Shown here piece by piece: positions 33,174 to 41,861 of a stretch of 64,000 nucleotides of DNA (position 1 is its first letter; the number at the start of each line of letters is the position of its first letter). The notes beneath the pieces are model-generated. The model made no database searches. It had not been told where the DNA came from and was given only the letters and a program-made list of their open reading frames with translations. This DNA comes from DASSUW01 sp963849695 (GTDB lineage: Bacteria > Actinomycetota > Thermoleophilia > Solirubrobacterales > Solirubrobacteraceae): NCBI GenBank assembly GCA_963849695.1, contig CAWKIT010000026.1:127610-191609 (forward strand), read 5' to 3'. A program made the translations under genes and the position numbers.

Positions 33174-33863
33174 TCAGCGTGCGGGCATCTCGGCCAGGTA
33201 GATCAGCGCGGCCTTGACCCGGCGGCTGACGTCCTGCGCCTCGGTGAGATTGAGCTTGAGGAAGATCGCGTTGATGTGCTTCTCGACCGCGCGCTTCGTC
33301 AGCACCAGCTCGTCGGCGATCGCCTGGTTGCTGTGGCCGCGCGCGACGAAGGCGAGGATCTCCAGCTCCCGGTGCGTCAGCTCCGTCAACTGCGAGCGCT
33401 CGGCACGCCGGCGCGCGTCGATCAGGCCCTCGACCACCTTCGCGTCGATCATCGAGCCGCCCTGCGCCACGGTCTCGATCGCCGACACCAGCTGGCCGCG
33501 GTGCCGGATGCGCTCCTTGAGCAGATACGCGCGCCCGTCCGAGCCGCTGTCGAGCAGCGCCAGGCCGTACTGCGGGTCCGAGTACTGACTGAGCACGACC
33601 ACGCCGATGCCCGGGTGCGTCTGCCTCAGCTCGGCTGCCACCCGGAGGCCCTCGTCGGTGTCCGAGGGGGGCATCCGGATGTCGGTGACGACGACGTCAG
33701 GCTGGTCGGCCTCGATCACCCGTCGCAGCGAGTCGACGTCGTCGCACGCAGCGATCACCTCGACGCCGGCGGCGGCGTCGAGCACATGCGTCAGCGCTTC
33801 GCGGACCAGGTAGCTGTCATCCGCAACCGCGACGCGGATCGCCGTCGCGTCGGGCGCGGGCAT
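33174..33863 (-). CDS. NarL-type response regulator
   Basis: A 229-aa regulator. The receiver has VAVADDSYLVREAL, phospho-acceptor D61 in VVTDIRMPPSDTDEG, S in VVLSQYSD and K in YLLKERIRHRG. The extended loop after the acceptor is typical of the actinobacterial group with the TDEGL motif. The C-terminal LuxR HTH is at about 155-215 (LTHRELEILAFVARGHSNQAIADELVLTKRAVEKHINAIF). The nearest kinase is at 34328-36166. It reads into the holin/phosphatase gene 93 bp downstream. Confidence 0.9.
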   Translation of the reverse strand: MPAPDATAIRVAVADDSYLVREALTHVLDAAAGVEVIAACDDVDSLRRVIEADQPDVVVTDIRMPPSDTDEGLRVAAELRQTHPGIGVVVLSQYSDPQYGLALLDSGSDGRAYLLKERIRHRGQLVSAIETVAQGGSMIDAKVVEGLIDARRRAERSQLTELTHRELEILAFVARGHSNQAIADELVLTKRAVEKHINAIFLKLNLTEAQDVSRRVKAALIYLAEMPAR

Positions 33864-33919
33864 TGCGCAAGTCTACGGCGTGACGTGATCGCGAATCCTC
33901 GTGCGGGCACGGCCCTCAT

Positions 33920-33935
33920 GGGGTGGAGCATCCCC
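33920..33935. promoter_or_regulatory. Motif-2 copy (GGGGTG-GAG-CATCCCC)
   Basis: This site lies between the divergent response-regulator genes, 36 bp before the start at 33971 and 57 bp before the leftward start at 33863. Confidence 0.45.
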
Positions 33936-33970
33936 TTGCCCCCACGCCGCGCCATCGGCACGGTCTGAGG

Positions 33971-34348
33971 ATGGTCACGGTGCTTACCGTCGACGACCAG
34001 CCGGTGTTCCTCCGCGCCGCCCACGACCTGATCTCCGCAACTCCGGGGTTCGAGCACGTGGGACAGGCGACCTCCGGGTCCGAAGCGCTGGAGCTGGCGG
34101 CGTCGCTGAGCCCGGACCTGGTGCTGCTCGACGTGCGGATGCCGGACATGGACGGCCTCGAGACCGCGCGCCGTCTGCACGCGGTCAATCCGGAGGCCGT
34201 GGTCGTGCTCGTCTCGATGGGCGACGTGCCGGAGCTCTCGGCGGAGCCGTCGCCCGGCGTCGCCACCCATCTCCGCAAGCAGGCGCTGTCGGCGCGCGCG
34301 CTGCGGGACGTCTGGGCAGCGCACGGCTCAGGCCACGGAGAGAGGTGA
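33971..34348 (+). CDS. Stand-alone receiver-domain protein
   Basis: A 125-aa single-domain response regulator with no output domain. It has acidic VLTVDDQPVFLRAA, acceptor D54 in LVLLDVRMPDMDG, a serine where T is usual (VVLVSMGD), and K in THLRKQAL. It could act as a phosphate sink or an adaptor for the convergent kinase gene, whose end overlaps it by 21 bp. The region between strand 4 and helix 4 is shortened (VPELSAEPSPG). It is cytoplasmic. Confidence 0.85.
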   Translation: MVTVLTVDDQPVFLRAAHDLISATPGFEHVGQATSGSEALELAASLSPDLVLLDVRMPDMDGLETARRLHAVNPEAVVVLVSMGDVPELSAEPSPGVATHLRKQALSARALRDVWAAHGSGHGER

Positions 34349-36166
34349 CGCCGGGACGCGGCCGCGCACGTCCGTGCCCACGCCCGGCGTCGACGTGACG
34401 GCCACGTCACCGCCGAACGCCGCCAGGCGATCCTGCATGTTCGTGATCCCCGTGCCGGGGCGGAGGCCGGCTATCCCCGCCCCGTCGTCGCGGACGCTGA
34501 AGTGGAGCTGGCCCAGCGGGCCGGCGGCGACGCGTACACGGACCCGGCGCGCGCCGGTGGCGTGCTTGAGGACGTTCTGGAGCGCCTCGAGCACGCAGAA
34601 GTAGACGGCGCTCTCCACCTCGGGCGCGTACCGGCCCAGCCGCGGCGCGTCGAGGTCGACGTGGATCTGCGATCCCATCGCGACCGACCGCAGCGCGTCG
34701 GAGAGCCCGCGGTCGGCAAGCAACGGCGGGTATACGCCGTGCGCCAGTGACCGCAGAGCCTCGAGCGCCTCGTCCAGCTCGTGCTCGAGCTCTCGCAGGC
34801 GGTTGGCGCCGCGCCGGGCGTCCTGACGCACGATGTCCTCCGCGAGCTCCAGCTCGATACGGAGGGCGACGAGCCGCTGCTGGGCTCCGTCGTGCAGGTC
34901 GCGCTCGATCCGGCGTCGTTCCCGGGCGGCGCTCGACGCGATCCGCGCGCGGGACTGGCGCAGCTCGCGGATCGACACCTCCGCCTGAGCGGCGAGACGC
35001 TGGTTGTCGAGGACGACTGCCGCCATCGAGGCCCCGGCTTCGACCAGCTCCGGCCGCCGCTCCAGGCCTTCGTCGTGGACGATCGCGGCGACCAGGGTGC
35101 CGTGGTTGCGCACCTCGGTGACCCAGCGCCCGGTGGCCGGCTCCGGCAGCGCCACAGCCTGCGTCCGCGAGTCCAGCCAGCCGTCATCGGCGTCGCCCGC
35201 CGGGAACACGATCTCGATGCTCGGGTCCTTGAAGGCATCGGCGAACGCCTGCCGGAGCGTTGCCGGGTCAGGCAGGTCGCGCAGGCATGCGGCCAGGCTC
35301 TGCAGCGTGCGCTCCGCGTACAGCCGCCATTGGAGCAGGCCCAGGAAGAACGCGAACGCGACCGCGGGTACCGCCAAGGCGAGGAGCCAGGCGGCGACCT
35401 CGAGCGGCCAGGCGGTCGGGTCGATCTGCCGGGCGACGACGGCCGCGCCGAGGATCCCGGCTCGGAGCATGGCTACGCCCACCACCGGAGCGAGCATGCG
35501 CCGGGTGAGGGGCGTGGCCTCGCGCAGTCGCGCGAGCAGGCGCAGCACCACGGCCGTCATCACCACGAACACCATGACCACGCCGGCCGGTCGCAGGAAC
35601 CCGTCCACGAACGCCGGCTCGCTGTCGAGCAGGAAGAACGCGTTCGCCGGGCAGTCGTGCACGCAGCTCGTGTACGGGCTCGGCACCTCGAAGGTCTCGG
35701 CCACGAACAGGCGCGGCAGGAACAGCACGACCACCACGGCGGTCGTCGCGAGCGCGACCAGCCGATCGCTGCGGTCGGCCAGCCGGCCGCCGGGGAACGA
35801 CAGGAAGAGGTAGACCAGGAGCGCCTCGATCAGCCAGCCTGCGAGCCGGCCCGTCGTGTAGAGCAGCTCGTCGTTCGACTCGGCAAGCGTGGTGACGAAC
35901 CACGCCGCGCCGGCGGCGACGAGGAGCAGCCCGAAGCGCTCGGCCGGGCGCCGATACCACGTGTGCAGCCCGACGGCGAGCGGGACGCCGACCATGAGGC
36001 CGCGGGCCAGCGCCACCAGACCGGGCTGCTCGTCTGCGCCTACAAGCGCGACCTCGAGCGTGATCGACACGGCCGCGACCGAGGCCAGCACGGCGGCGAA
36101 CAACGTGATGCGTCGGCGGCCGCGTGTCGCCGAACGCCCGTCCACGACCGCGACAACGGCACCCAT
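34328..36166 (-). CDS. Multi-pass membrane sensor histidine kinase (NarL class)
   Basis: A 612-aa kinase. The N-terminal half has about eight hydrophobic helices up to residue about 290. Between them lies an extracytoplasmic loop with two cysteines (SPYTSCVHDCPANAF), which could be a disulphide or metal sensor. A GAF-like region is followed by HisKA_3 (ERRRIERDLHDGAQQRLVALR), the N box LEALQNVLKHA and the VRDDGAGI/GITNMQDRL loops. All ATP motifs are intact. Its neighbours are a NarL regulator (33174) and a lone receiver (33971), so one kinase may feed two receivers. Confidence 0.9.
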   Translation of the reverse strand: MGAVVAVVDGRSATRGRRRITLFAAVLASVAAVSITLEVALVGADEQPGLVALARGLMVGVPLAVGLHTWYRRPAERFGLLLVAAGAAWFVTTLAESNDELLYTTGRLAGWLIEALLVYLFLSFPGGRLADRSDRLVALATTAVVVVLFLPRLFVAETFEVPSPYTSCVHDCPANAFFLLDSEPAFVDGFLRPAGVVMVFVVMTAVVLRLLARLREATPLTRRMLAPVVGVAMLRAGILGAAVVARQIDPTAWPLEVAAWLLALAVPAVAFAFFLGLLQWRLYAERTLQSLAACLRDLPDPATLRQAFADAFKDPSIEIVFPAGDADDGWLDSRTQAVALPEPATGRWVTEVRNHGTLVAAIVHDEGLERRPELVEAGASMAAVVLDNQRLAAQAEVSIRELRQSRARIASSAARERRRIERDLHDGAQQRLVALRIELELAEDIVRQDARRGANRLRELEHELDEALEALRSLAHGVYPPLLADRGLSDALRSVAMGSQIHVDLDAPRLGRYAPEVESAVYFCVLEALQNVLKHATGARRVRVRVAAGPLGQLHFSVRDDGAGIAGLRPGTGITNMQDRLAAFGGDVAVTSTPGVGTDVRGRVPASPLSVA

Positions 36167-36212
36167 GTCAGGAGTCTAAGCATAGGTGCGGCGTCCGCGT
36201 GTGGGCGAGTTG

Positions 36213-36626
36213 TTACGTCGCGAGAGCCTTCTGCTTGAGCTTCTCGAACTCGGCCTGGTCGATGGCGCCCGAGTCGAGCAGCTCCTTGGCCTTCGAGATC
36301 TGATCGGCCGCACCGCTCCCGCCCGCGACGTCGCGGACGTAGGTGTCGAACGAGGCCTGGCTCTCGCGTACCTCCGTCGCCCTGCGCTCGGCCATCTCCT
36401 TGCCCTGCGTAATGAGATAGATGAACACGCCCAGGTACGGCAGCACGATCATGAACAGCGCCCAAGCCGCCTTGCCCCAGCCGGAGAGGTCGTGCCGGCG
36501 GAAGACGTCGATCAGCACGGTGACCAGGATCCAGATCCAGATCACCCAGAAGAAGAAGATCAGCATCGACCAGAAGACGTCGATGAACGGATAGTCCGCT
36601 GCGAATACCACTTGAGCTCCTGTCAT
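36213..36626 (-). CDS. PLDc_N plus SHOCT-domain membrane protein
   Basis: A 137-aa protein with two membrane helices (residues about 16-40, FWSMLIFFFWVIWIWILVTVL, and 52-72, AAWALFMIVLPYLGVFIYL) of the phospholipase-D N-terminal/PLDc_N type. A charged stretch follows, then a C-terminal SHOCT motif (AKELLDSGAIDQAEFEKLKQKAL). SHOCT tails mediate assembly in many envelope proteins. A further ATG upstream exists, but 36626 starts just before the hydrophobic region. A second SHOCT protein is encoded 0.9 kb away. Confidence 0.87.
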   Translation of the reverse strand: MTGAQVVFAADYPFIDVFWSMLIFFFWVIWIWILVTVLIDVFRRHDLSGWGKAAWALFMIVLPYLGVFIYLITQGKEMAERRATEVRESQASFDTYVRDVAGGSGAADQISKAKELLDSGAIDQAEFEKLKQKALAT

Positions 36627-36678
36627 CGGTTGGACCCGCGCTGCGTGGCTAGCGTCCATCACCGCGCGGACGGTGCCA

Positions 36679-36694
36679 AGGGTGCGGGCATCCG
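36679..36694. promoter_or_regulatory. Motif-2-like site (AGGGTG-CGGG-CATCCG)
   Basis: One mismatch from the motif-2 consensus. It lies between the divergent SHOCT (36626) and metallo-hydrolase (36754) genes. Confidence 0.35.
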
Positions 36695-36753
36695 GACCGC
36701 GGTGGTGTCGGCGCGGAGGACGGTAGGCGCGCCGCGTGGGACGCTGCCAGCCG

Positions 36754-37503
36754 ATGACCGCCGACGGCATCACCTATGTAGGTCACGCCACCACGCTGGT
36801 CGAGGTCGACGGCACGCGGCTGCTGACCGACCCCGTGCTGATGTCGCGGATCGGCCACATCCGCCGCATCGCGCCGCCGCCGCCCGCAGGCCTGGACGCC
36901 GACGCCGTCCTCATCTCGCACGCCCATCACGACCACCTCGACCTGCGCTCGCTGCGGCGGTTGCCCGAGGACATTCCGGTGGTCGCGCCTCCCGGATCCG
37001 CGCAGATCGTCCGGCGCTGGACCCGGCGTCGGGTGATCGAGGCGGCCGCCGGAGAACGCGTCCGGCTCGGAGCCGTGGAGGTGGTGGTCGCGCCGGCCGA
37101 GCATGACGGGCGGCGCCTGCCCGTGGGGCCGGAGATGCCGGCGGTCGCGTACGTGGTCGAGGGCTCGTCGCGGGTGGCCTTCTTCGGCGACACCGACCTG
37201 TTCGACGGCATGGGCGGCCTTTTCGGCGATCTCGACGTCGCCTTGCTGCCGATCTGGGGCTGGGGGCCGCGCGTCGGGCCGGGGCACCTCGACCCCGAGC
37301 GGGCCGCGCGGGCCACCGCGCTGCTCGCGCCGCGCATCGTGGTGCCGATCCACTGGGGGACGCTCGCCGGCCCGCGCGTATGGTGGCGCGCCGACCCGGC
37401 CGAGCCCGCGCGCAGGTTCGCCCAGCTCGTCGCGGCTCACGCGCCGGACGTCACCGTGCGCGTCCTGGCGCCCGGGGAGCGCCTCGCGCTCCCCGGCGCG
37501 TAA
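36754..37503 (+). CDS. MBL-fold metallo-hydrolase (UlaG-like)
   Basis: A 249-aa metallo-beta-lactamase-fold hydrolase. The N-terminus ITYVGHATTLVEVDGTRLLTDPVL is the UlaG/NAPE-PLD signature. The metal motif is SHAHHDHLD (H-x-H-x-D-H), with further ligands in APAEHDGRR, FFGDTDLF and PIHWGT. Substrates of the group include lactones, N-acyl phospholipids and phosphonate intermediates; none can be chosen here. ATG 36754 is preferred to GTG 36736 because the fold begins at once. It is convergent with the SHOCT gene at 37507, 3 bp apart. Confidence 0.9.
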   Translation: MTADGITYVGHATTLVEVDGTRLLTDPVLMSRIGHIRRIAPPPPAGLDADAVLISHAHHDHLDLRSLRRLPEDIPVVAPPGSAQIVRRWTRRRVIEAAAGERVRLGAVEVVVAPAEHDGRRLPVGPEMPAVAYVVEGSSRVAFFGDTDLFDGMGGLFGDLDVALLPIWGWGPRVGPGHLDPERAARATALLAPRIVVPIHWGTLAGPRVWWRADPAEPARRFAQLVAAHAPDVTVRVLAPGERLALPGA

Positions 37504-37506
37504 GGA

Positions 37507-37791
37507 TCAACTGCCCAGGATCTTGGCCTTCTGCGCGGCGAACTCCTGGTCGGTGAGGATGCCCTGGTTCTTGAGCTCCGCCAGCTGCTTGAGCTGCTCG
37601 ATCGGGTCGGGCGCGGGCGGGGCGGGGGCGGCGGGCGGGGCGGGCGCGGGCTGTTGCTGTGGCTCCTCGGCGTAGCCGCCGCCCTGCTGCGACCAGCGGC
37701 TCGCCTGACGGCGCGAGACGCGGTTGCTGACGGCGGTCGCCGTGCCGGCGACGGCGGCGGTGCGGGCCATCCCGCGAAGCAATCCTGGCAT
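37507..37791 (-). CDS. Small SHOCT-domain protein
   Basis: A 94-aa protein. A basic N-terminal segment (LLRGMARTAAVAGTATAVSNRVSRRQA) is followed by a Gln/Pro/Ala-rich linker and a SHOCT tail (DPIEQLKQLAELKNQGILTDQEFAAQKAKIL). There is no true membrane helix, although the first 20 residues are mildly amphipathic. Start ATG 37791 lies 2 bp after the DUF6325 stop, so both are made from one transcript. SHOCT proteins paired with DUF6325 recur in Thermoleophilia, from memory. The role is probably envelope stress or oligomerisation. Confidence 0.85.
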   Translation of the reverse strand: MPGLLRGMARTAAVAGTATAVSNRVSRRQASRWSQQGGGYAEEPQQQPAPAPPAAPAPPAPDPIEQLKQLAELKNQGILTDQEFAAQKAKILGS

Positions 37792-37793
37792 GG

Positions 37794-38246
37794 TCAGGCT
37801 CCTGTGGTCGACTCGGTTTCGGCCTCGATCGCATCGAGCGTGGCGAGGATGGCCTGGATCGGGATCCGCCCGCTCGCGACCAGCTGGCCGCCCGAGCGCC
37901 TGATGGCCACGGCGATCGGCGCCGCCCACAGGTTCTCCCAGACCAGGATCGCAGCCGACGTCCCGGGCTGGAGAACGCTGGCCGCCTCCTGCAGCTCCTC
38001 GTCGCCGATCATGCCGGACGAGGCGCCGTCGAGCACCGTGAACTCCCCACCGACCTCGGCGGCTTCGATCGTCGCGATCGTGCCGTCGTCGCCCTTGATC
38101 ATGAACGCGACATCGAGGATGCGGATGATGCCGCGATCGACCGCGTCCAGGATCAGCGGGGCCACCTGACCCTCGGGCTGCCGCCCCGGCCACTCGAGCA
38201 CCACATAGTCGATCGGGCCCATCTCATCGAGCTGCTCTTCGCTCAC
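37794..38246 (-). CDS. DUF6325 family protein
   Basis: A 150-aa acidic soluble protein beginning with the typical GPIDYVVLEWPGRQPEG segment, followed by LILDAVDRGIIRILDVAFM, and a second half with PGTSAAILVWENLWAAPIAVAIRRSGGQLVASGRI. This is the fold of DUF1269/DUF6325-type proteins, which have no known biochemical role. It is upstream partner of a SHOCT gene (2-bp gap). An ACGCTAACGGG element 53 bp upstream is shared with the DUF1269 gene at 42353, suggesting common expression. Confidence 0.85.
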   Translation of the reverse strand: MSEEQLDEMGPIDYVVLEWPGRQPEGQVAPLILDAVDRGIIRILDVAFMIKGDDGTIATIEAAEVGGEFTVLDGASSGMIGDEELQEAASVLQPGTSAAILVWENLWAAPIAVAIRRSGGQLVASGRIPIQAILATLDAIEAETESTTGA

Positions 38247-38298
38247 TACTCCTCCTTCGATCCGGGATACGCGTCAGTCTCCATCGCTGCTCACCGGA

Positions 38299-38320
38299 AC
38301 GCTAACGGGTGCGCCTGCCT
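38299..38320 (-). promoter_or_regulatory. Shared upstream element, copy 1 (ACGCTAACGGGTGCGC)
   Basis: Matches 42461-42481 at about 20 of 22 positions. Both lie upstream of leftward genes for DUF6325 and DUF1269 proteins. On the transcribed strand the core reads CCCGTTAGCGT, possibly a promoter block. Confidence 0.4.
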
Positions 38321-38347
38321 CTGCGGTGTCGTGCCTGCCTGCCTCGC

Positions 38348-39997
38348 TCACTGGTGCGCGCCTCCTGTGTCACGACCGGGAAGCCCCCGGGTGAACCAGA
38401 GCGCGAGGAGCGCGAAGATCGCGACGGCCGCGATCGCGCGCTTGAGCCCGTCGAGCTGCGCCGCGCCGTAGTCGTCGGCCACCGCGCGCGCCTGATCGGC
38501 GGGGAAGCCCTCGTCGATGGCCACCTGCTCGACGTCGGAGATCGGCACCACCGGGACGCCCTTCTGCTCGACCTCCGCCACGCGCTCGCGCACGTTCGCC
38601 GGGAGCGCCGGGTTCTGCTCCACCCGCTCGACGAAGCCGCTGGTGAGCGCGGCGATCAGGATCGAGCCGATCAGCGCGGTGCCGAGCGAGGCGCCGAGGT
38701 TCTGAGCGGTTCCCTGCAGGCCGCCCGCCTCGTTCGTCTTCGCCGGGTCGACCGAGGACATGATCACGTTGCCCAGCTGCGACAGCAGCAGTCCGGCGCC
38801 GACGCCGAACAGGGCAAGGGCGATGGCGAAGCCGGCTTCGCGGAGCTCGACGTCGATCGTCGCCACGAGCACCAGCGATGCGACGGCGAGCGCGATCAGA
38901 CCGGCCTGCGCGACCCGCTTGGGAGCCAGGCCCGCGGCGAGCCGCGGCCCCGCCATCGCGGCGACGAACATCGCGACCGACATCGGGAACAGCCGCTTGC
39001 CGGTCTCGAAGGCGTCGAGACCGAGGACGACCTGGAGATACACGGGCAGCACGAAGAACGTCCCGAGCAGGATGAACTGCTGCATCATCAGCGTGGTGAG
39101 GCCCGCGCGCAGCGGCGGGATCCTCAGCAGCGACCGATCGAGCAGGACGTCGCGCCCCGCGCGCTCACGCCGCGCCTCCCAGGCGGCGAACGCGGCGAGG
39201 CACCCGAGGCCGGCGAGGATGAACACCGGAACCATCGACAGGCCGAACGGCGTGATCTCCTGCCCGCCGATCGTCAGCGCGCCGCGCGGCTCGATCCAGC
39301 CCCACTGGCTGCTCTTGAGGACGCCGTACACCGCCAGGCCGAGCCCCAGCGACGAGAGCGCCACGCCCACGCCGTCGAGCCGCGGCGGCTGCTCGAGCCG
39401 CGGCGATCGCGGGAGCCGGCCGCGCAGCATCAGGATGCCGGTGACGATCACCGTCTCGCCGGCGAAGACGTAGCGCCAGCTCAGCTCGGTGGTGAACCAG
39501 CCGCCGATCAGCGGCCCTGCCGCCACCGCCACGCCGGCGACGCCGCCGATGATCCCGAACGCGAGCGCGCGCTGCTTGCCGCTGTAGCTCGCCGCGACCA
39601 GCGACACGATCGCGGGCATCACCAGCGCTGCGCCGATTCCCTCGATCAGCGACCAGCCGACGAGCAGGACCGCGAGGTTGGGGCTCAGCGCGGTCGTCAG
39701 CGAGCCGAGCCCGTAGACCGCGAGCCCGACGGCGAACGTCCGGTCGCGGCCGAAGATGTCGCCGAGCTTGGCGCCGGCCAGCATCAGCGAGGCCATGACC
39801 AGCGTGTAGGCGGTGATCGCCAGCTGGACGCCCTGGATCGTCGTGTCGAGATCCGCGACGAGCTGCGAGATCGACACGTTCATGACGCTGCTGTCGAGCA
39901 CCATCACGAACTGGGCCGAGGCGAGGATGACGATCGGCATCCACGACGCCTGCGAGGCGGGCGCCGGCACGCCGGCCGCGCTGGTGTCGGCTTTCAT
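38348..39997 (-). CDS. MFS exporter, DHA2 (EmrB/QacA) family
   Basis: A 549-aa drug:H+ antiporter with 14 predicted helices. TM1 reads ASAQFVMVLDSSVMNVSIS, loop 2-3 has the MFS motif LGDIFGRDRTFAVGL, and TM5 has the antiporter motif GGVAGVAVAAGPLIGG. The large C-terminal external loop (FVERVEQNPALPANVRERVAEVEQ ... PISDVEQVAIDEGFPADQ) resembles that of the second exporter at 47178. Substrates would be hydrophobic toxins or lipids. The start is ATG 39997, and the K+-channel gene is divergent. Confidence 0.9.
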   Translation of the reverse strand: MKADTSAAGVPAPASQASWMPIVILASAQFVMVLDSSVMNVSISQLVADLDTTIQGVQLAITAYTLVMASLMLAGAKLGDIFGRDRTFAVGLAVYGLGSLTTALSPNLAVLLVGWSLIEGIGAALVMPAIVSLVAASYSGKQRALAFGIIGGVAGVAVAAGPLIGGWFTTELSWRYVFAGETVIVTGILMLRGRLPRSPRLEQPPRLDGVGVALSSLGLGLAVYGVLKSSQWGWIEPRGALTIGGQEITPFGLSMVPVFILAGLGCLAAFAAWEARRERAGRDVLLDRSLLRIPPLRAGLTTLMMQQFILLGTFFVLPVYLQVVLGLDAFETGKRLFPMSVAMFVAAMAGPRLAAGLAPKRVAQAGLIALAVASLVLVATIDVELREAGFAIALALFGVGAGLLLSQLGNVIMSSVDPAKTNEAGGLQGTAQNLGASLGTALIGSILIAALTSGFVERVEQNPALPANVRERVAEVEQKGVPVVPISDVEQVAIDEGFPADQARAVADDYGAAQLDGLKRAIAAVAIFALLALWFTRGLPGRDTGGAHQ

Positions 39998-40140
39998 CGG
40001 TCTGATCGTCCGAGCCGTGCCGGACGCGGGCAAGAGCGCGCGCCGGTGTCTTCCCCGGGTGCCGCCACGACGGTCGAGCGGATGAGCGCGCCCTCCGCGG
40101 ACACCGGCGTACCGGTTGGCGGGCCCGGTGCCGCCGGGGG

Positions 40141-40803
40141 ATGCTCGCCGGCGTGGGCCGCTACGGGTGGGTGCTGCTGTCGACCGTCCTGTCGCTGGGA
40201 CTCCAGGGCATCGCACCGCCGGGTGCTCTGCAGCAGGTGGCAGTGACCGCGCTCGCCGTCGCCGCGGTCGTGCTCGCACTGCACGCCGCTCCCCTCTCGC
40301 CGCGCCTGGTGGCCTGGGCGACGGCGGCGGCGCTCGTCCTGCTCGCCTTGAGCGTCGTGCAGGCCGTCTTCGGCGGGATCGGTGAGGGCGCCGCCCGGGC
40401 GATGAACGCCGCGCTCGTCGCAGTCGGCCCACCGGCCATCGCCTACGGCGTCCTGCACGACCTGCGGACGACCAGGCACGTAGGGGTTCAGTCGGTGCTG
40501 GGAGTGCTCTCGCTCTACATCCTCGTCGGGATGCTGTTCGCGTTCGTGTACGGCGCGATCGACCTGCTGGCCGACGAGTCGTTCTTCGCGGGCGTCGAGA
40601 CCGCGACCGTCTCCGAGTGCCTCTACTTCAGCTTCATCACGCTGACCACCGTGGGCTACGGCGATCTCTCGGCGAGCTCGGACCTCGGGCATACGCTCTC
40701 CATGTTCGAGGCCCTCATCGGCCAGATCTATCTCGTGACCGTGGTGTCGGTGCTGGTCAGCAACTTGGGTCGTCCGCGGGGAACTGACCGGGCCGCGGCA
40801 TAA
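40141..40803 (+). CDS. Two-pore-helix potassium channel (Ion_trans_2)
   Basis: A 220-aa membrane protein. About four hydrophobic helices occupy residues 5-100. A pore module follows, with TM, pore helix (ATVSECLYFSFIT) and the K+ selectivity filter TTVGYGD, then a last helix (FEALIGQIYLVTVVSVLVSNLG). There is no RCK or nucleotide-binding domain at the C-terminus, so gating is not apparent. It may set membrane potential under osmotic stress. It is convergent with the flippase gene, 5 bp apart. Confidence 0.92.
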   Translation: MLAGVGRYGWVLLSTVLSLGLQGIAPPGALQQVAVTALAVAAVVLALHAAPLSPRLVAWATAAALVLLALSVVQAVFGGIGEGAARAMNAALVAVGPPAIAYGVLHDLRTTRHVGVQSVLGVLSLYILVGMLFAFVYGAIDLLADESFFAGVETATVSECLYFSFITLTTVGYGDLSASSDLGHTLSMFEALIGQIYLVTVVSVLVSNLGRPRGTDRAAA

Positions 40804-40808
40804 CGGGA

Positions 40809-41817
40809 TCAGCGCGCGGCGCCCTTGCGCGCCTGACGCTGCGCCTTCTGCTCCGCGACCCTCTCCTTGGCGTCCACGTAGGACTGCTGGACCAGCACCT
40901 TGCCGCCGGTCCAGCCGAACGCCCACGTCACCACCACCAGCGCGAACGCGACGTTCCAGGCGGTGATCGCGAGCTGCTGGCCGAGCGAGTACGCCGTCGC
41001 GGTGGCGGCGTCGGTGACGCCGCTGAGCGCGGCGACGTTGGTGGCCTGGTTGACGCCGACTCCGCCGGGGGTGACCGAGACGGTGTTGGCGATCGAGTTG
41101 CCGCCGGCCACGGACATGACGGTGTGGAACGTCACGGTGATCCCGTAGGCGGCCAGGAACACCGCGATCACCGCCAGCTTGGCCAGCCACGCCCCGAACG
41201 AGGGCAGCAGCACGCGCACGGCGTACTCGCGCGGGCGGGCGAGGATCGCGCCGCCCTGCTTCGCCTTCTCCCACAGCCCCCGAAGCTTGCGCCAGAAGAT
41301 CCGCACCAGCATCACGATCAGCAGCGCGGCACCGGCCACGACCGTCCCGAACAGCACGGGATGGTCGTGCGGCCCGTTGAGTTGGAGCTCGAACGAGCCC
41401 GGCACCGACAGGAAGAGGTAGGCGTAGACGAACGCCCCCGCGACCGTGAAGAAGACCTTCTGGACCACCATCCCGCCGAGTACACCGGGGAGGTTGGCCC
41501 CCGGGATGATGGCCACGAACATCAGCACCATCGCGACGGTGCCGATGTTCGCCGGCAGGAACCCGTTGAGCGCCACGCCCGCCGCATACGCGGCGAGCAC
41601 GCCGCGGTAGAGGATCCCCGAGTCGGGGAAGCCGGCGCGCAGGATGAAGTACCAGCCGAGCGCGGTCAGCGTCGTCTGCGCGGTCTGGAACGTCCAGCCG
41701 GCGATCAGGTAGCCGAGGCCGACGCCCGTCAGCGCGTCCCAGACGTCCGAGAGCCAGCCGCCGGACGTCGACGCCCAGCAGGCCGAGCGCGGCGATCGCG
41801 AGCGCGACCGCCGCCAA
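40809..41817 (-). pseudogene. Lysylphosphatidylglycerol-synthase-TM/flippase-like (UPF0104) protein, one frameshift
   Basis: The main frame runs to a stop at 40809 and upstream through WLSDVWDALTGVGLGYLIAG (from 41765). The family N-terminus, WLAAVALAIAALGLLGVD, lies in the adjacent frame just upstream, the change occurring at about 41766 (one extra base). Hydrophobic helices and NSIANTVSVTPGGVGVNQAT, the typical AglD/UPF0104 motif, identify the family. Such proteins flip or modify lipids in the membrane. The first codon is uncertain: TTG 41817 is the first in-frame start, and the protein could begin further upstream. Confidence 0.8.
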
Positions 41818-41861
41818 CCACGCCGCGATCCGCTTGAGCCGAGCGGAAAGCGACTCGCCGG

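Noticed and set aside
31498..33201. Approximately 570-codon plus-strand frame opposite the holin/phosphatase gene
   Set aside because: No domain is recognisable and the composition is Asp/Glu/Val-rich as expected for a shadow; the minus-strand gene explains the region.
38311..38345. CRISPR-like or microsatellite repeat of TGCCTGCC
   Set aside because: Only a few short copies without spacers; too short to be an array.
38309..40246. Very long plus-strand frame opposite the DHA2 exporter
   Set aside because: The sequence is charged and Arg-rich without motifs, while the minus strand encodes a standard 14-helix transporter.
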